Shown here: positions 13,656 to 16,243 of the stretch, one piece after another
Numbering within the stretch: position 1 is the stretch's first letter
Layout of the letters: each line of letters begins with the position of its first letter
NCBI GenBank assembly: GCA_025451135.1
Contig: JANWKW010000069.1
Span: forward strand, 1-16,243
Direction: 5' to 3'
Source: Vulcanimicrobiia bacterium
GTDB lineage: Bacteria > Vulcanimicrobiota > Vulcanimicrobiia > Vulcanimicrobiales > Vulcanimicrobiaceae
Length of the DNA: 16,243 nt
Made by a program: the position numbers and the translations under genes
Notes under the pieces: model-generated
Told to the model about the DNA's origin: nothing
The model's database searches: none
The model's input: the letters and a program-made list of their open reading frames with translations, nothing else

Positions 13656-13883
13656 CTAGTGCTCCTGCTCGTGGTCGGCGCCCGAACCCAGGAAGCCGTA
13701 GAAGAAGTACTTGTTGCCGTCGGTCGTGGTGACCACGATGCGCGTCTCATCGATGTCGGCCGACGCAATCGTCTTGCCGATCATGGTCTCGAGTATGGCC
13801 TGAGCCTGCAGAAACTCCGCCTCGCGCAATGCGTCGGGCTCCACCTCAATAAGGTGGAGAAGCTCGTCGATCCGGTCGTTCAT
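13656..13883 (-). CDS. Small hypothetical protein
   Basis: A 75-aa soluble acidic protein I do not recognise. An N-terminal helical part (NDRIDELLHLIEVEPDALREAEFLQAQAILETMIG) leads into a beta-rich part (KTIASADIDETRIVVTTTDGNKYFFYGFLG) and a short His/Glu tail (DHEQEH). The strand pattern with TTTDGNKYFFYG resembles small domains that bind a ligand or partner, but no function can be given. It is convergent with the PilZ gene (15-bp gap) and divergent from the FHA gene. The ATG at 13883 is used here; a GTG six bases upstream is equally possible and neither has a clear ribosome binding site. Real-gene status rests on protein-like composition and its fit between neighbours. Confidence 0.65.
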   Translation of the reverse strand: MNDRIDELLHLIEVEPDALREAEFLQAQAILETMIGKTIASADIDETRIVVTTTDGNKYFFYGFLGSGADHEQEH

Positions 13884-13917
13884 CACCAATTCAATACATC
13901 GTCCGAGGGGCGGAGAT

Positions 13918-13947
13918 TTGTTAGTAGAGCGTAATGGCTGATAAAAC
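13918..13947 (+). promoter_or_regulatory. Possible promoter of the FHA-panC-coaBC block
   Basis: The 100-bp divergent gap is AT-richer than its surroundings. TTGTTA (13918-13923), 18 bases, then TAAAAC (13942-13947) is the best -35/-10 pair on the plus strand; ATAAAA one base earlier (17-base spacer) is an alternative. Weak evidence. Confidence 0.35.
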
Positions 13948-13983
13948 TATCAAAGGGTGCCTAGCCGTGGGGGAGAGAAGCGG

Positions 13984-14286
13984 GTGAGCCTGATGTTCGT
14001 GCTCGAGGTGCTCAGCGGGCCGCTGGACGGGAAGACCTGGCCGTTCGACTCCGAGATCGTGATCGGTCGCGACGATCAGGTAGCGGACGCTTGCCTGGCC
14101 CTGGACCGGTACGTCTCCCGGCGCCACGCCGTCCTCAAGGGGGCGGGCGACCGGCTGATCCTGGCCGACCTCGAGAGCCGCAACGGGACCAAGCTCGACG
14201 GCAAGCCGGTGGTCGGCGAGGCGGAGCTGGCGGTCGGCGCCCCGTTCGTGGTCGGCCGGACCGTCCTCCGGGTGACCAAGGCGTAA
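13984..14286 (+). CDS. FHA-domain protein, phosphothreonine-binding adaptor
   Basis: A 100-aa protein consisting almost only of a forkhead-associated domain, which binds phosphothreonine peptides made by Ser/Thr kinases. Seen in order: LSGPLDGKTWPFD, IVIGRDDQ (Gly28-Arg29), YVSRRHA (Ser45, Arg46, His48), ADLESRNGTKLDGKPV (Ser65, Asn67, Gly68, Thr69), then GAPFVVGRTVLRV. All consensus phosphopeptide-binding residues are present. The GTG at 13984 has GGGGGAGA seven bases upstream; the ATG at 13993 is an alternative and the upstream frame start at 13957 is unlikely. There is no kinase or partner domain, so it acts as an adaptor or is itself regulated. It lies eight bases before panC and is probably the first gene of the transcript. 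Confidence 0.88.
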   Translation: MSLMFVLEVLSGPLDGKTWPFDSEIVIGRDDQVADACLALDRYVSRRHAVLKGAGDRLILADLESRNGTKLDGKPVVGEAELAVGAPFVVGRTVLRVTKA

Positions 14287-14294
14287 CGACCGCA

Positions 14295-15122
14295 ATGCAG
14301 GTAGCCACCGCGATCGCGCCCGTCCGCGAGCTGATTCGCGCGCTCCCGGGACCGGTCGCCTTCGTGCCGACCATGGGTGCGCTCCACGACGGCCATTTGA
14401 GCCTGGTCGACGCCGCCCGCGAGCATGCGACCGGCATCGTGGCTTCGGTCTTCGTCAACCCGCTGCAGTTCGGACCGACCGAGGACTACGCCAAATATCC
14501 CCGCGACTACGACGGCGACTTCGCCAAACTGGCGGCCGCCGGGGTGGACGTGCTGTTCGCCCCCGACGCGACCGCGATGTATCCGACCGGCTTCAGCACC
14601 ACCGTCGACATCGGTCCGATGGCGCACGTCTTCGAAGGCGAGATCCGCAAGACGCACTTCGCCGGCGTCGTGACGGTCGTCGCGAAGCTGCTCAACATCG
14701 TGCAGCCCGACGTCCTGGTGCTCGGGCAGAAGGACGCGCAGCAGACCGCGGTGCTGCGCAAGCTGATCCGCGACCTCGGCTATCCGGTCGACGTGCAGAT
14801 CGTGCCGACCTCGCGCGAGCCCGACGGGCTGGCGCGCTCGAGCCGCAACGCGTTCCTGACGCCGGAACAGCGCGCGGCCGCGCCGACGCTCTACGCGGCC
14901 CTGGTCGGCATGCGCGACGCGCTGCTGGCCGGCAAGAGCAAGTACGACGCGACCGAGACGGCCGACAAGATCCTCACCGAGCACGCGCTGCTGGACTACT
15001 TCGACATCGTCGACGCCGACACGTTCGAGGTGCTCGAGACGCTGCGCCCGCCTGCCTTCGTGATCGGCGCCGCCCGCTTCGGGCCGACGCGCCTGCTGGA
15101 CAACCTGTGGATCCCGGACTAG
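14295..15122 (+). CDS. panC: Pantothenate synthetase (pantoate--beta-alanine ligase)
   Basis: A 275-aa cytosolic enzyme that joins D-pantoate and beta-alanine using ATP, through a pantoyl-adenylate, to make vitamin B5. Seen: PTMGALHDGHLSLV with the HxGH nucleotide motif (31-34), VFVNPLQFGPTEDYAKYPRD (pantoate site, 52-71), FEGEIRKTHFAGVVTVV, LGQKDAQQ (143-150), and the KMSKS-like loop region SREPDGLARSSRN (173-185). Length is typical and all core motifs are present. The ATG at 14295 is eight bases after the FHA stop, with no strong Shine-Dalgarno sequence, suggesting coupled translation. The 3' end overlaps the likely coaBC start by 16 bases; its product is the substrate of pantothenate kinase, which leads to the CoaBC steps. 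Confidence 0.96.
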   Translation: MQVATAIAPVRELIRALPGPVAFVPTMGALHDGHLSLVDAAREHATGIVASVFVNPLQFGPTEDYAKYPRDYDGDFAKLAAAGVDVLFAPDATAMYPTGFSTTVDIGPMAHVFEGEIRKTHFAGVVTVVAKLLNIVQPDVLVLGQKDAQQTAVLRKLIRDLGYPVDVQIVPTSREPDGLARSSRNAFLTPEQRAAAPTLYAALVGMRDALLAGKSKYDATETADKILTEHALLDYFDIVDADTFEVLETLRPPAFVIGAARFGPTRLLDNLWIPD

Positions 15123-16243
15123 ACGGCGCGCGGGTCCTGCTGTGCGTGACCGGCGGCATCGCGGCGTATAAGGCGGCGGCGCTGACCAGCACGCTCGTGC
15201 AGCGCGGCGCGATCGTCGACGTCGCGATGACCGCCTCGGCGGAACGCTTCGTCGGACCGCTCACCTTCGCATCGCTGACCGCGCGTCCGGTCTACACCTC
15301 GCTCTGGGACGCGCCGGAGACGATCCCGCACATCCGGCTGGTGCGCGAGGCGCAGGTCGTGCTGGTCGCGCCCGCGACCGCGAACAGCATCGCGAAGATG
15401 GCCGAAGGCGTCGCGGACGACGTCGTCGGCGCGCTGCTGCTGGCGGCCCGCGTGCCGGTGCTGGTGGCGCCCGCGATGAACGCGGCCATGTACGAGCACG
15501 CCGCGACCCAGGCGCACCTCGAGGCGCTGCGCGATCGCGGCGTCACGATCGTCGAACCGGAGACCGGATTCCTGGCCGAGCGCGAGACCGGCGTCGGCCG
15601 GCTGGCATCCGAACAACGCCTGCTCGCGGCGCTCGACGTCGCGCTGCGGCGCGCGCGTTCGCTGCACGGCAAGCGCGTCGCGATCACGGCCGGTCCGACC
15701 TACGAGCCGTTGGATCCGGTCCGCTTCGTCGGCAACGCGTCGACCGGCGCGCAGGGCATCGCGCTCGCGCGCGAGGCGCTCGCGCGCGGCGCCGACGTCA
15801 CCTTGATCCTGGGTCCGACCGCGCTGCGCCCGCCGGCCGGCGCGCGCGTCGTGAAGGTGCGCACGGCGCGCGACATGCACGACGCCGCGATGGCCGAGGC
15901 GGTCGGCGCGGACATCGTCATCGCGGCTGCGGCCGTGTCGGATTGGCGTCCGGCCGAGTACTCGCCGTCGAAGGTGAAGAAGACCGACGCCGATCTGAAC
16001 GTGCGCATGACGCGCAATCCCGACGTGCTCGCGCGCCTGGGCGACCGCAAAGGCTCGACGTTTCTGGTCGGCTTCGCCGCCGAGACGCAGGATCACGAAC
16101 GATCGGCGCGCGAGAAGATGGCGCGCAAGCATCTCGACGCGATCGCCGTCAACGATGTCGGCGAGGGTCGCGGAGTCGGGCCGGGACCGAACGCGCTGAC
16201 GCTGCTCTACGGCGAGCGCGGCCGGATCGATCTGGGCGAGGCC
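15107..16243 (+). CDS. coaBC: Bifunctional CoaBC: phosphopantothenoylcysteine synthetase/decarboxylase (3' end outside window)
   Basis: The frame is open to the window edge (379 residues, close to the ~400 of known CoaBC). The N-terminal half is the flavin-dependent decarboxylase CoaC: LLCVTGGIAAYKAAAL, PHIRLVREAQVVLVAPATANSIAKMA with active-site His75, and APAMNAAMYEH with Asn125. The C-terminal half is CoaB, which couples 4'-phosphopantothenate to cysteine with CTP: ITAGPTYEPLDPVRFVGNASTG, AAAVSDWRPAEYSPSKVKK, VGFAAET and AVNDVGEGRGVG. In the flap that carries a catalytic cysteine in E. coli CoaC (LACG-type motif), this protein has TGFLAERETGVGRL, with Glu158 where Cys is expected. The GTG at 15107 is the only start in this frame near the panC end and overlaps panC by 16 bases. 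Stop and terminator lie beyond the window. Confidence 0.94.
   Translation, partial: MDPGLDGARVLLCVTGGIAAYKAAALTSTLVQRGAIVDVAMTASAERFVGPLTFASLTARPVYTSLWDAPETIPHIRLVREAQVVLVAPATANSIAKMAEGVADDVVGALLLAARVPVLVAPAMNAAMYEHAATQAHLEALRDRGVTIVEPETGFLAERETGVGRLASEQRLLAALDVALRRARSLHGKRVAITAGPTYEPLDPVRFVGNASTGAQGIALAREALARGADVTLILGPTALRPPAGARVVKVRTARDMHDAAMAEAVGADIVIAAAAVSDWRPAEYSPSKVKKTDADLNVRMTRNPDVLARLGDRKGSTFLVGFAAETQDHERSAREKMARKHLDAIAVNDVGEGRGVGPGPNALTLLYGERGRIDLGEA

Noticed and set aside
13659..13934. Plus-strand open frame opposite the small hypothetical gene
   Set aside because: The minus-strand frame has a more natural protein composition (acidic helices, alternating strands), and the plus frame runs through the divergent promoter region.
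14284..14300. A riboswitch or attenuator before panC
   Set aside because: Only eight bases separate the FHA stop from the panC ATG, leaving no room for a leader element.

Overview
The window is high-GC, densely packed bacterial DNA, apparently chromosomal. LexA uses Firmicutes/Actinobacteria-type operators (CGAAC-N4-GTTCG), yet there are large TonB-dependent receptors and an OprD-like porin, so the cell has an outer membrane. With a PTS-type EIIC, a YnbB-like PLP enzyme and the FHA-panC-coaBC block, my best guess is Candidatus Eremiobacterota (WPS-2) or a similarly deep-branching diderm lineage. This is inference, at about even odds. No tRNA, rRNA, CRISPR array or insertion sequence was seen. 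No stretch over 300 bases lacks a gene or gene remnant.

Left part (1-7937): a tandem array of TonB-dependent outer-membrane receptors, made up of the last ten codons of one copy and two complete copies (1291 and 1183 aa). Each is followed by its own intrinsic terminator. Both complete copies have a signal peptide, a carboxypeptidase-regulatory-like domain, a plug and a long beta-barrel. They share a near-identical signal-peptide junction at nucleotide level.

Middle-left (7955-9622): a 69-aa CxxC/HxxH protein of unknown function, a decayed OprD-like porin gene (two in-frame TAG codons, then a frameshift), and a compact hicA-hicB toxin-antitoxin pair.

Centre (9682-10803): the most informative part. 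lexA is divergent from a 93-aa protein with an N-terminal membrane anchor or signal and one LysM domain. The 225-bp gap holds four LexA-box-like palindromes, two on each side, over two back-to-back promoters with the same -10 region. This is the layout of lexA with SOS cell-division inhibitors such as YneA (Bacillus), DivS (Corynebacterium) and Rv2719c (Mycobacterium). The LysM protein is therefore a candidate SOS checkpoint protein.

Right part: downstream of lexA run a PTS EIIC permease overlapping lexA, a PLP-dependent methionine-gamma-lyase/aluminium-resistance family protein overlapping the permease (ATGA), and a PilZ protein whose GTG start lies in an 18-bp palindrome. A small convergent hypothetical gene follows. 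Then come an FHA-domain protein, panC and coaBC (cut by the window edge), a signalling adaptor followed by pantothenate/coenzyme A synthesis.
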